NCBI GenBank assembly: GCA_035686605.1
Contig: DASRZI010000116.1
Span: 1-12,507, forward strand
Source: UBA11865 sp035686605
GTDB taxonomy: Bacteria; Chloroflexota; Anaerolineae; Promineifilales; Promineifilaceae
Length of the DNA: 12,507 nucleotides
Reading direction: 5' to 3'
Under the pieces are notes generated by a model. That model did not search any database. It was not told where the DNA came from and saw only the letters and a program-made list of their open reading frames with translations. Of the stretch, positions 1 to 7,770 are shown piece by piece. Within the stretch, counting starts at the first letter, position 1. Each line of letters opens with the position of its first letter. A program made the position numbers and the translations under genes.

Positions 1-148
1 CTAAAGGCGCCATCCTCATCTAAATGTGAGTGATATTCTTTTCAACATTAGCTAACCTCATTTAGATGGGGTTCGTCAACTCTACTAAAGGCGCCATCCG
101 CATCTAAATGCGAGTGATATTCTTTTCAACATTAGCTAACCTCATTTA
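1..148. repeat. Two copies of a 64-bp direct repeat, period 84 bp
   Basis: Positions 1-64 and 85-148 are identical except at two sites (T16/G100 and T27/C111). A unique 20-bp spacer (65-84) separates them. Copy one starts at window position 1, so the array may continue to the left. Each copy holds a small hairpin: 15-19 with 24-28 around loop CTAA, and 99-103 with 108-112 in copy two. Both substitutions fall on the same base pair of that hairpin. In copy one, CATCTAAATG (17-26) is also the exact inverse of CATTTAGATG (59-68), giving an alternative larger fold. Copy two lacks the end of that inverted partner because similarity stops at 148. No reading frame explains the repeat. It is not CRISPR-like, since it is too long and only one spacer is visible. 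Its nature is unknown. Confidence 0.85.
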
Positions 149-346
149 CAAAAACAATCATACTTCGACACACAAAAAAGCCCAATGGTGTTAGTGTATA
201 TTTAAGTCCGCATTTTGATGCTTGAAAAAGGGCATCGTAAACTCCAGGATGTAAGTACCCAATACACATATCAAAAAGTGAGATCGTTGGGGGGGCATTC
301 AGCGTTGAAAAAACCTGCAGGAGGGGCAGATTTAACGTTTTACAGC
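149..346. other. Non-coding 3' flank of the signalling operon
   Basis: About 200 bp between the repeat pair and the stop codon of the MinD-like gene. I see no convincing gene. Open frames crossing it are antisense extensions over the ATPase gene. It contains one weak terminator-like structure for the minus-strand operon (listed separately) and several A/T runs. Confidence 0.6.
308..329 (-). terminator. Weak candidate rho-independent terminator after the MinD-like gene
   Basis: Read on the minus strand, CTGC (329-326) can pair with GCAG (318-315) around a 7-nt loop. A G and six Ts (313-308) follow. It lies about 20 bp past the stop codon of the last operon gene, where a terminator is expected. 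The stem is only 4 bp, so this could be chance. Confidence 0.3.
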
Positions 347-1102
347 CTAGGCCAGCAGGGTTGCAGCGATCCGGCTGTAATGCTCTGTCAGCGCTCCCCC
401 AGGGTAGCGCAGGCAGTAGAGACTCCCGCTGGCCAGGGCCATGAGCTCGTCGGAGTGGGGGAGAACGGCTATGACGGGGCACCTGTAAGCCTGCTCCACC
501 TGGGATTTGACATCCTCGAAATCGAAAGAAGCGGGGATCTTGTTCACGATGAGCATTGTGTCCGGAACCTTGAGCTTGCGGGCGACTTCCAGGGTTACTC
601 CCGTGCCTTCGTAGTCCTGCTGATCGGGACGCAGAATGATTATCAGCGTATGGGAGATGACGATAGAAAGCAGGGTTTCTTCTCCTAAGCCCGGGTGCGT
701 GTCGATTAACAGAACATCCAGTTTCAGTTCATCGAGCAGCTGCCGGATTCCGCGTGTAAGGAGCTGGGCATCGTAGCCTTCGCGCAGGACCCGCGTAATT
801 TCGTCGACTTTGATGCTCGAGGGAATCAGATAGATCTTGCCCCTGATCTCAGTGGTGAGACGCCCTGAGACATCATGAGCAGCCTGAGCGATTTCGCATT
901 TCTTCCATAGGTAGTCGTTGAGAGTGTAGGCGATCTCTTTGCCCGTAATACCGAACAGCACGTGGATCCCGGGAGACTGTATATCCGTGTCTACAACGCC
1001 AACCCTGCGTCCCTCTGCTGCCAGCAGGGCGGCTACATTGGCGGTGGTGTTGGATTTACCGGTTCCGCCTCTGAATGAGTGAATGCAAATGATTTTAGAC
1101 AT
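347..1102 (-). CDS. MinD/ParA-like P-loop ATPase with arginine in place of the signature lysine
   Basis: A 251-residue cytosolic ATPase of the MinD/ParA (SIMIBI) class. The P-loop is near the N terminus at residues 10-18 (FRGGTGKSN), with catalytic Lys16. The usual KGGxGK[ST] signature lysine, which acts across the dimer in this family, is Arg11. A switch I-type DTD (39-41) and a Walker B segment ending at Asp135 (LLIDTHPGLG) are present. The length matches MinD-type proteins and there is no fused receiver or DNA-binding domain. It is the last gene of the operon, starting 15 bp after the response regulator stop codon, with a GGGAG ribosome site 10-11 bp before its ATG. Family members position proteins, plasmids or organelles by ATP-driven dimerisation on membrane or DNA. 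Its cargo here is unknown. Adjacency to a lone REC protein recalls CpaE/TadZ, where REC and a MinD-like ATPase are fused. Family assignment is confident; role is inferred. Confidence 0.9.
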   Translation of the reverse strand: MSKIICIHSFRGGTGKSNTTANVAALLAAEGRRVGVVDTDIQSPGIHVLFGITGKEIAYTLNDYLWKKCEIAQAAHDVSGRLTTEIRGKIYLIPSSIKVDEITRVLREGYDAQLLTRGIRQLLDELKLDVLLIDTHPGLGEETLLSIVISHTLIIILRPDQQDYEGTGVTLEVARKLKVPDTMLIVNKIPASFDFEDVKSQVEQAYRCPVIAVLPHSDELMALASGSLYCLRYPGGALTEHYSRIAATLLA

Positions 1103-1117
1103 ATTCTTTTTCTCCCT

Positions 1118-1828
1118 TCATGATCCATCGATGATTTTCCTCAGATCCTGGGCTTTGGACTGCAGCTGCTGAAAGTAATCCGAATCGGTAATTTCAGCAA
1201 CCTGTTGCGCCTGGCAGGCTGCATCCAACTCTATGCGAAGCTGCTGGACCTCCTGTTTGAGTTTCTGTTCCCGAAGATGGATTTCCTTGGCCATACGCTG
1301 GAAAACACGGGCCAGCCTGCCCAGCTCATCCTTCCTTTTTCTGACCGCGAGCAGGCTATCAGGCTCGAACATCTCTGCCTCAATAGCGGCTGCCGCATCG
1401 GTCAGTAGGGAAACATGCTTCAGATATTCGATCTCCTGGTCCCGCAGCCTTTTCTTCTCCAGGCTGGCGTCAATGCGGGCCTTGAGCAGGACCGGATCAA
1501 ATGGTTTGAGAAGATAATCTTCGGCACCCATCTTTATACAGTGCGCGATGCTGTCCATTTCGTCCAGGGCTGAGATAACAATAACAGGGATATCACGGAA
1601 GCTGCTGTCCTTTTTCAGGCTCTCTAGCACCCCGTAACCATCCATCTCGGGCATAATGATGTCGAGAAGAATGACGTCAAAGGCTTGCCCGTGAATCATT
1701 TCGAGGGCCTGCCGGCCATTCTCCGCTGTTAGGACTGTATGCCCCTGCTGCTTTAGAACCCCGGAAAGCTTTAGCCGGTTCATACGATTGTCGTCTACCA
1801 CGAGTAGGCGCCCTGTCTTGTCGATCAT
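1118..1828 (-). CDS. Single-REC response regulator with a HAMP-like/coiled-coil tail
   Basis: A 236-residue protein. Residues 7-125 form a complete receiver domain: acidic pair Asp12-Asp13, phosphoacceptor Asp56 (ILLDIIMP), Ser86 at the Thr/Ser switch position, and Lys108 (LLKPFD). The remaining ~110 residues carry no DNA-binding or enzymatic output domain. They contain a HAMP-like signalling segment (about 150-185, with the DELGRLARVFQRMAKEI pattern), then a charged coiled coil (about 180-210), and a conserved-looking end with the EITDSDYFQQL motif at about 213-223. This type of tail suggests output by protein contact or dimer rearrangement. The gene starts 12 bp after the kinase stop, with the ribosome site GAGGTAAGG just before the ATG. 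It is the natural acceptor for the kinase's Hpt domain, and its tail could act on the neighbouring MinD-like ATPase; both are inference. Confidence 0.92.
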   Translation of the reverse strand: MIDKTGRLLVVDDNRMNRLKLSGVLKQQGHTVLTAENGRQALEMIHGQAFDVILLDIIMPEMDGYGVLESLKKDSSFRDIPVIVISALDEMDSIAHCIKMGAEDYLLKPFDPVLLKARIDASLEKKRLRDQEIEYLKHVSLLTDAAAAIEAEMFEPDSLLAVRKRKDELGRLARVFQRMAKEIHLREQKLKQEVQQLRIELDAACQAQQVAEITDSDYFQQLQSKAQDLRKIIDGS

Positions 1829-1840
1829 TGTACCTTACCT

Positions 1841-4800
1841 CTATCGGGAATGCCTGGTATCATTACGCAATGCTTTAAGAAGCGGTTCTGTCAATTCAAA
1901 GTGCGCTTTGGCCTTATTCAAGGCTTCCGCAGCCCCGTGAAGCTCGTTTTTCTTACCCATCTCTTCCAGCTGTCGGCAGAGGCTCGAGAGGGCTGTTGAA
2001 CCCAGATCAGCGCTGTTGGCTTTCAGATTGTGTGCTGCAATACGCAATGCCCCTGCAGCACCGGACTCTACAGCTTGCTGCATGTCTGAGAGCATTTTCG
2101 GCGCATCCTCCAGGAAGGTATCGATCAGTTCCTCGAGGAAGCCTGCGTCGCCCTCTGCCAGCAGCTGCAGTTTCTCAAGAGCCCTCTGATCCAGGGTTTC
2201 TCCGCTGGGGGCGCCGCCGGTTCGGGGCGCAGCAGAATGCTCTTGTGATTTGTGCTGTTCGGTAAGCACCGCTTTCTGGCTGCTGCAGCGATTCAATACC
2301 CTGACCAGCCCGTCCACCAGAATGGGTTTGGGGAGATAGTCGTCCATTCCTGCAGCACGGCAGGCCTCTTTATCCTCTTCGGTTACGTTGGCTGTCATGG
2401 CTACGATCATCGGCCGCTTTTGCCCTGCCCATTCTGCGCAAATCTGCCGCGAGGCTTCGAGGCCATCCATCTGCGGCATTTGCAGATCCATGAAAATCAC
2501 CTCGTAGGATTGCTTGCGCAGCGAATTGATGGCTTCTAAACCGTTCGCCGCTACATCGGCCCGGTAGCCGAAGCGCTGCAGCAGCCGCAGCATTACCTTT
2601 TGATTGATGGCGTTGTCCTCTACGAGCAGGATGCGGAGGGGTTTCTGCCCTGCCAGCCCGGGATCGAAGAGTGATTTGCCTTTGCTGTCTCTGTCCCTTA
2701 CAGGAACCTTATCCACAATGAAAATGCCTGCCAGTACATTGTAGAGCTTTGAGACCTTGAGAGGCTTGGTCAAAGTCGCTGTTATGTCGAGCCCTTCTTC
2801 CCCGGCATCCCGCTGGCCCAGGGGAGCCAGCATAACCAGCGGCAGAGTCTTTGCGTCCCTCGTTCGTCGGATCTGTCGGGCCAGGGCCAGGCCGTCCATC
2901 TGAGCTGTCTGCCTATCAAGAATAGCAACGTGGAAGGGTTCTTCCCTGTCTATCCAGGACAAGGCCGTATGGGGCGAGCCTGTCTGGCGGGGGACCATCC
3001 CCCAGCCCTTGGTCTGTTCCACCAGGGTGCGTCGTGTGGGGGGATTATCCTCGACAATCAGCACCCGCTTACCGGCCAGCTGCGGCTGCAGACCTTCAAG
3101 ATCACCCTGGCCGGCGCTGGGATCGGCCTCAGCCTGAATCGTGAAATGAAAGGTGCTACCCTGGTTCGCCTGGCTCTCCACCCATATCGATCCGCCCATC
3201 AGCTCGCACAGGCGCTTGCTGATGGCAAGCCCGAGTCCGGTCCCACCGTAGCGGCGGGTGGTGGAGGCATCTATCTGACTGAAAGAACGAAACAATCGAT
3301 TCATTCGTTCCGCCGGGATACCGATGCCTGTGTCCTTTACTGTGAAGTGCAGCTGGTATGTTCCATTTGTTTGCACCTCGTCAACCTCAACTGCTGCACT
3401 GACCTCGCCTCGATCGGTGAACTTGGTGGCATTGCTGAGAAGGTTGGTAAGAACCTGGCGGAGGCGGGTGATATCACCAAAGATCCTGCCGGGAACGGGC
3501 GCAGCGATCGAATAGGTAAGGTCAAGTCCTTTTTCAGCCGCTCTGGCTGCTACCAGATCGAGGGCACCTTCGAGGCACTCCCGCAGGCTGAACGGTTGAT
3601 GCTCCAGATCAATCTTCCCTGCTTCTATTTTCGAAAAATCGAGAATATCATTGATGATCGTGAGCAGGTCTTCACCACTGGTGTGGATGTCAGCGGCGAG
3701 CTCACTCTGACCGGCTGTGAGGCCCGTATCGAGCAGCAGGCTGGTCAGGCCAATGACCGTATTGAGGGGAGTGCGGATTTCATGGCTCATCGTTGCGAGG
3801 AACACGCTCTTGGCCTGGTTGGCGACCTCGGCGGCGGAGCGCGCCTCCTGGGCTTCGATATATAGCCTGGCGTTTTCAATGGCAAAGGCTGCCTGGGCGG
3901 CAAGGGATTTTACCAACTGTATATGCTCTTGACTGAAGTAATTGACCTGGGTGCTGTCGAAGGAACACATACCAATCACCTTTCCGCCTACAAGCATCGG
4001 AACACCCATCCAACTTTGAATGTGCTTTGCACTCGTGACCTGTTGCCAGGCGGGAAACTGGCTCGTGTCCGGGACTATCAAACTCTCCTGGGTCTTGATG
4101 ATGGTATGTATCGTGGACCCCGGTTTTATATCGAAGGATACGGTAAGGGCGTCCTTGGGATCGACCCAGCGTTCGTAACCCTGAACCGCCTGAGCATATA
4201 GCAAGGTGGGAGATTTCAGCAGGAAGATCGTGGCACTGTCATAACGCACCAAATGGTGCAGATAATCAAGCAGCTTTTCACAGACGGCATCCAGGTCGAG
4301 GCTCTGAGTAAAGGCCAGGTTGGCCTCTCGCAGTGTTTCAGCGGTTTCTCGGGCCTCCTGAGTGGAGGCATACAGGCGTGCATTCCGCACCGCCACTGCG
4401 GCCTGATTAGCAAAAGACTGAAGGCGCTTGACCAGCTCAGTTGAAAAGGCATGGGGAGCGGCACGCTCGAGACTGATAAAGCCAATAATCCGCTCATCCG
4501 CCTGTATTGCTGCAGTAATCGAGGAGCGTATCCAATCGGTCTCGGGACTCGGTACCCAGATTTCAGAGGTATGAGTGTCATCGATTACCGAGGGAATTCC
4601 GGTTTCAAAAATTCTGAGCAGGTTCGGCATCTGCTTGAGCGGCAGCTGCATACCCAGGATGGAGCGGTCGTAACCACGCGCATGCGTCACTTCCACCGAA
4701 TCACCTTTGGTAAGTAGAATTGTCCCGGCGTCGTAGGGGACGACCCGGCCGACATGGGTCAGAATACTCTCCATTACATCTTCAATATCCAGACTGCTGT

Positions 4801-5521
4801 TGAGTATGGCCGCAATGTCACTAAGGGCCTCGGCCATGACTCGCTGTTTGTGCTCGGCCTTCTGAAGCCTTTGCCGTTCAGCCAGCTCGGATTGGGCATT
4901 GCGATAGAGAAGGGCATTCTGAATCGCTACGGCTGCCTGGGCGGCTAAGGCCTCGGCCAGGAGCACATGCTCCTTGGTAAAAAAATCCGTTTCCGCCTTG
5001 TCGAGAGAGTAGAGTCCTATGGTCTTACCGCCTGCCACCAGGGGAACACCCACCCAGCTGCGGATGTGGTGCGAGCTCCTGATGTGTGTCCAATCGGGGT
5101 CGGCGCTGACATCGGAAATAACCAGGCTTCCATGTTCAGCGACCAGCCTCTTATGGCGCCGGCTCTGCCGGATGTCGAAGCGAATGGTACCGAGCATATC
5201 CTTTTCGTTGACACCGCTCCATTTTTTATAGCCCTTGGCAGCACGGGCTACGAGATAGTTTTCCTCTTCCATCAGGAAGATCGTAGCACTGTCGTAGGGG
5301 ACGAGACGATGCATAAAGTCAAGTAGGGTCTCCAGCACTCTGTCCAGACCAAAGGTCTTGGTAAGCGCCAGGCTCGCCTGCTGGAGGGTTTCGGATATCC
5401 AGCGGGTGTGCTCCTCTGCTTGGCGCAGTTGGACAAGGTCCGCTTCGCGTTCCTGCAGTCGCTGCTGTGCTTCTGCCAGACCGCAGCTCAGGTCTTTTTT
5501 TGATTTTTCACCCTGGTTCAC
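1841..5521 (-). CDS. Cytosolic hybrid histidine kinase, GAFx3-HisKA-HATPase-REC-REC-Hpt
   Basis: A 1226-residue phosphorelay kinase with no membrane segment or signal peptide. Domains in order: N-terminal coiled coil (~15-45); GAF1 (~50-205), GAF2 (~235-385) and GAF3 (~400-555); HisKA with phospho-His580 (MSHEIRTPLN); HATPase with Asn697 in the N box, DTGIGI at 730-735 and GGTGLGL at 759-765; REC1 (~818-935); REC2 (~962-1078) with Glu968/Asp969, Asp1012, Thr1043 and Lys1065; Hpt (~1110-1220) with His1164 (AAHNLKANS). GAF1 and GAF3 resemble each other closely (both YDSATIFL and a VGVP/MGVP motif), so one probably arose by duplication; GAF2 is a different subtype. REC1 keeps Asp869 and Lys919 but has Leu898 where Thr/Ser is expected, so it may be impaired. 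The start is a GTG, chosen because AGGAGG lies 6 bp upstream, overlapping the permease TAG stop; this suggests translational coupling. The signal sensed by the GAF domains is not readable from sequence. Confidence 0.96.
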   Translation of the reverse strand: MNQGEKSKKDLSCGLAEAQQRLQEREADLVQLRQAEEHTRWISETLQQASLALTKTFGLDRVLETLLDFMHRLVPYDSATIFLMEEENYLVARAAKGYKKWSGVNEKDMLGTIRFDIRQSRRHKRLVAEHGSLVISDVSADPDWTHIRSSHHIRSWVGVPLVAGGKTIGLYSLDKAETDFFTKEHVLLAEALAAQAAVAIQNALLYRNAQSELAERQRLQKAEHKQRVMAEALSDIAAILNSSLDIEDVMESILTHVGRVVPYDAGTILLTKGDSVEVTHARGYDRSILGMQLPLKQMPNLLRIFETGIPSVIDDTHTSEIWVPSPETDWIRSSITAAIQADERIIGFISLERAAPHAFSTELVKRLQSFANQAAVAVRNARLYASTQEARETAETLREANLAFTQSLDLDAVCEKLLDYLHHLVRYDSATIFLLKSPTLLYAQAVQGYERWVDPKDALTVSFDIKPGSTIHTIIKTQESLIVPDTSQFPAWQQVTSAKHIQSWMGVPMLVGGKVIGMCSFDSTQVNYFSQEHIQLVKSLAAQAAFAIENARLYIEAQEARSAAEVANQAKSVFLATMSHEIRTPLNTVIGLTSLLLDTGLTAGQSELAADIHTSGEDLLTIINDILDFSKIEAGKIDLEHQPFSLRECLEGALDLVAARAAEKGLDLTYSIAAPVPGRIFGDITRLRQVLTNLLSNATKFTDRGEVSAAVEVDEVQTNGTYQLHFTVKDTGIGIPAERMNRLFRSFSQIDASTTRRYGGTGLGLAISKRLCELMGGSIWVESQANQGSTFHFTIQAEADPSAGQGDLEGLQPQLAGKRVLIVEDNPPTRRTLVEQTKGWGMVPRQTGSPHTALSWIDREEPFHVAILDRQTAQMDGLALARQIRRTRDAKTLPLVMLAPLGQRDAGEEGLDITATLTKPLKVSKLYNVLAGIFIVDKVPVRDRDSKGKSLFDPGLAGQKPLRILLVEDNAINQKVMLRLLQRFGYRADVAANGLEAINSLRKQSYEVIFMDLQMPQMDGLEASRQICAEWAGQKRPMIVAMTANVTEEDKEACRAAGMDDYLPKPILVDGLVRVLNRCSSQKAVLTEQHKSQEHSAAPRTGGAPSGETLDQRALEKLQLLAEGDAGFLEELIDTFLEDAPKMLSDMQQAVESGAAGALRIAAHNLKANSADLGSTALSSLCRQLEEMGKKNELHGAAEALNKAKAHFELTEPLLKALRNDTRHSR

Positions 5522-5531
5522 AGGAGCCCTC

Positions 5532-7766
5532 CTAAAAGCTCTCGACCAGCTCCGGCAAATGGATTTCCAGCCTGCAGGCCTGATTTTTCAGCGTAAACAG
5601 AGCCTGCCCCTCTTTATTATCCAAAACAACTCTGGTCTTTTCAGCACCACGGCGCAGCTTCAGCTCGCTCGGCAGAGCAACAGATATCCACTCGGGGGTA
5701 ATTCTGTGTACCCATACTTTCAACTCTCCGGCATCTACCCGGGGCAGATCAAAGCGCACCGAGCGCAGCAGGCTGAAATCGGCAATTTCACCGGTAGAAG
5801 ATCGAACTCGCTGTTTGCGGTTCTCGAAAGCGAGCAAAACCTCCGTTTCCAGGGCTCGACCGCGTGCCGTGACAGAGAAGAGGCTCTTTCCTGCCGGGCT
5901 CAGGTCCTCTCGCAGCTCCACTACGACCCGGCTGTCGAATATTTTTCCCTTGAGCATGACAACTGTGATGATGAGAATTGTGAGCCCGAGGAGGATACTG
6001 ACAATCCGTTCCACAATGCCGTCCCAGACAAATATTCCGTAGACGAAGATGCTGCCCAGAAACAGAACGTAGAGAACTCCCATAAGAATGGGGCTGCCGA
6101 GAAATCGAAGAACCAACCCCGGCACAAAATCTCCTTTGCGGCGCGTAGCGCTGAGCAGCAGGACAGGGAAAATCCCGCCCAGCAGTGGCAGGGCGATGAC
6201 CCCCACCAGGCTCAATAATTTGGCAAATGAGCCGCTGTTGCTGAAGGCAAGCCATTCAGAGATCAGAAACACGCCGAGAACAGGGCTGATGGCCGCAACG
6301 AAGCGCAGTTTCTTGGCCGCCGGTTTCCCGGAAAGAACCGGCAGCCGTTCTTCTACAAGGAACAACAGCCCCAGGGAGATGTGGATACAGGCCATACCCA
6401 GGCTCAGTATGACAAAGACAACACCGAGCCAGCTGACAACCGGACCGACCTCCCTTGCCAGAGCAGCTACTGCAGTGCCGGTTTCGCTGGACAAATCCCC
6501 GTGCGGCAGGGCGCCGTTGAAGGTCAGCACCCAGAGGCAGCTGATGAGCATCATCAAAGCGATGGCTGCAATACACCCCCAGATCCAGGAGCGAGCGCTT
6601 GAGTCTCTGCGAATGATCACCCGCCCGTAGTTGGCAACCAGCAGATGGGAGAAGTAGTTGGACAGCATGACACCGAAGATCAACTGCAGGAGGGAAGGAT
6701 CGAAGCGCTCGCCAGCCAGGAAGGGAACCTTCATGTACATGAGATTCGCCGGCCGAACGTAGGGCAAAGCGAACAGCGGTATAACTATGATAAGCGCTAC
6801 ATTGATGAAGTTGATGAGGACAGTGGAGGCGACGGTGGTATTGAGAGACTTGCGGGTAAGAAAGTAAATGCCTACAGCGAAGAGAATGAGGATCCATAGC
6901 TCCGCCGGTAGATGTATCGCCTCTTCCAGGGTACCGGCAATGCCGATGTAAAAGGCGATAAGCACGAGGAAGTTATTCACCGCTAGAAGGATGGTAAGCA
7001 GGACGGAGCCGGCGTTTCCCAGATACTCTGCTACCAACTGGCCCAGGTATCCTATTCCAAACCGGGTTGTCCCGGAGCGGGCTACAGTTTCAGCCAGAGA
7101 AGCCACGGTCAGGATGTTGATAATCCCGAAGACGAGCAAGAGCACAACCCCCGGTAGTGCCCCGATACCGGCCACGGCAATCGGCAGCGCCAGGAGCCCC
7201 GGGCCAACCGGCAGCGTCAGGATAAAGGCTACCCAGAAGGGCGGCAGGGCTTCTAGCGAACGGGCTAGGCGGGCAAGAAGCCAGCGCAGCCTTCCGCTGA
7301 GTCCTATTTTCGGGACATAAATCAAGGTGAGATCGCTCTTATACAGGCGTTGATAGGCCTGCTTGACGGCGCTCTCGTCCAAGCCGAGGGCAGCTCGGAT
7401 TCCTGGGATTGCTCTGGAGGTAAGCCTGTACTTCTTGCTCAGGGCATGGGCGAGGGCGGCACGCAGACGCACATCGGCCCCTGAAACGAGGGTGAGCCAA
7501 TGGGGAGCATACCGCTCTATATCCTGTATCTTCGGTTGCAGCAGCAGCGTCCGACCGGAGGCCATCGATTCGAAAAAGGCCTGTTCCCTTTGTTCGGCAG
7601 TCTTGACCGTAAGGTACAGCGCAGTACTTTTCCTCGATTCTGCAGACAGATATGCCGTGCGGTTTTCAATGGCAAAGAGCAGGGTATCTGCTCGGCGGCT
7701 CGGCGGGAGCTCGCCCCTTAAAAGCTGCTCGCGATCGTAGAATTCAAAATCATCGGAGGGTGACAT
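5532..7766 (-). CDS. APC-superfamily (aromatic amino acid permease-like) transporter with soluble N- and C-terminal domains
   Basis: A 744-residue membrane protein. Residues ~1-172 are hydrophilic, then come about 11 hydrophobic segments (~177 to ~606), and residues ~608-744 are again soluble. The first membrane helix has VGPGLLALPIAVAGIG (187-202), the unwound-helix pattern typical of Trp/Tyr (HAAAP)-type amino acid permeases, which usually have only ~400-450 residues. The N-terminal domain has a helical stretch (~98-145) with an IPGIRAALGLDE motif. The C-terminal domain looks beta-rich (alternating hydrophobic strands ~613-740). I recognise neither extension. The ATG is preceded by AAGGAT; the gene begins 4 bp after the last open frame of the disrupted upstream gene and ends 10 bp before the kinase start. 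The substrate is not predictable beyond 'probably an amino acid or related solute'. Coupling to a soluble kinase suggests a sensing transporter, which is inference. Confidence 0.88.
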   Translation of the reverse strand: MSPSDDFEFYDREQLLRGELPPSRRADTLLFAIENRTAYLSAESRKSTALYLTVKTAEQREQAFFESMASGRTLLLQPKIQDIERYAPHWLTLVSGADVRLRAALAHALSKKYRLTSRAIPGIRAALGLDESAVKQAYQRLYKSDLTLIYVPKIGLSGRLRWLLARLARSLEALPPFWVAFILTLPVGPGLLALPIAVAGIGALPGVVLLLVFGIINILTVASLAETVARSGTTRFGIGYLGQLVAEYLGNAGSVLLTILLAVNNFLVLIAFYIGIAGTLEEAIHLPAELWILILFAVGIYFLTRKSLNTTVASTVLINFINVALIIVIPLFALPYVRPANLMYMKVPFLAGERFDPSLLQLIFGVMLSNYFSHLLVANYGRVIIRRDSSARSWIWGCIAAIALMMLISCLWVLTFNGALPHGDLSSETGTAVAALAREVGPVVSWLGVVFVILSLGMACIHISLGLLFLVEERLPVLSGKPAAKKLRFVAAISPVLGVFLISEWLAFSNSGSFAKLLSLVGVIALPLLGGIFPVLLLSATRRKGDFVPGLVLRFLGSPILMGVLYVLFLGSIFVYGIFVWDGIVERIVSILLGLTILIITVVMLKGKIFDSRVVVELREDLSPAGKSLFSVTARGRALETEVLLAFENRKQRVRSSTGEIADFSLLRSVRFDLPRVDAGELKVWVHRITPEWISVALPSELKLRRGAEKTRVVLDNKEGQALFTLKNQACRLEIHLPELVESF

Positions 7767-7770
7767 AGCT

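Noticed and set aside
1..148. CRISPR array or integron attC sites
   Set aside because: The repeat is 64 bp with a single 20-bp spacer, unlike CRISPR. The CTAAC/GTTCG half-sites do not match the attC core consensus, and no integrase or cas gene is present.
132..482. 116-codon minus-strand frame at the operon end
   Set aside because: It overlaps the 3' end of the ATPase gene in another frame and has a composition typical of shadow frames.
2930..3865. 311-codon plus-strand open frame opposite the kinase gene
   Set aside because: It lies antisense to the catalytic and GAF3-proximal part of a clear histidine kinase, has no protein-like motif, and is explained by codon bias on the other strand.
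5358..6218. 286-codon plus-strand open frame
   Set aside because: Antisense across the kinase start, the gene junction and the permease C terminus; low-complexity charged sequence with no recognisable domain.
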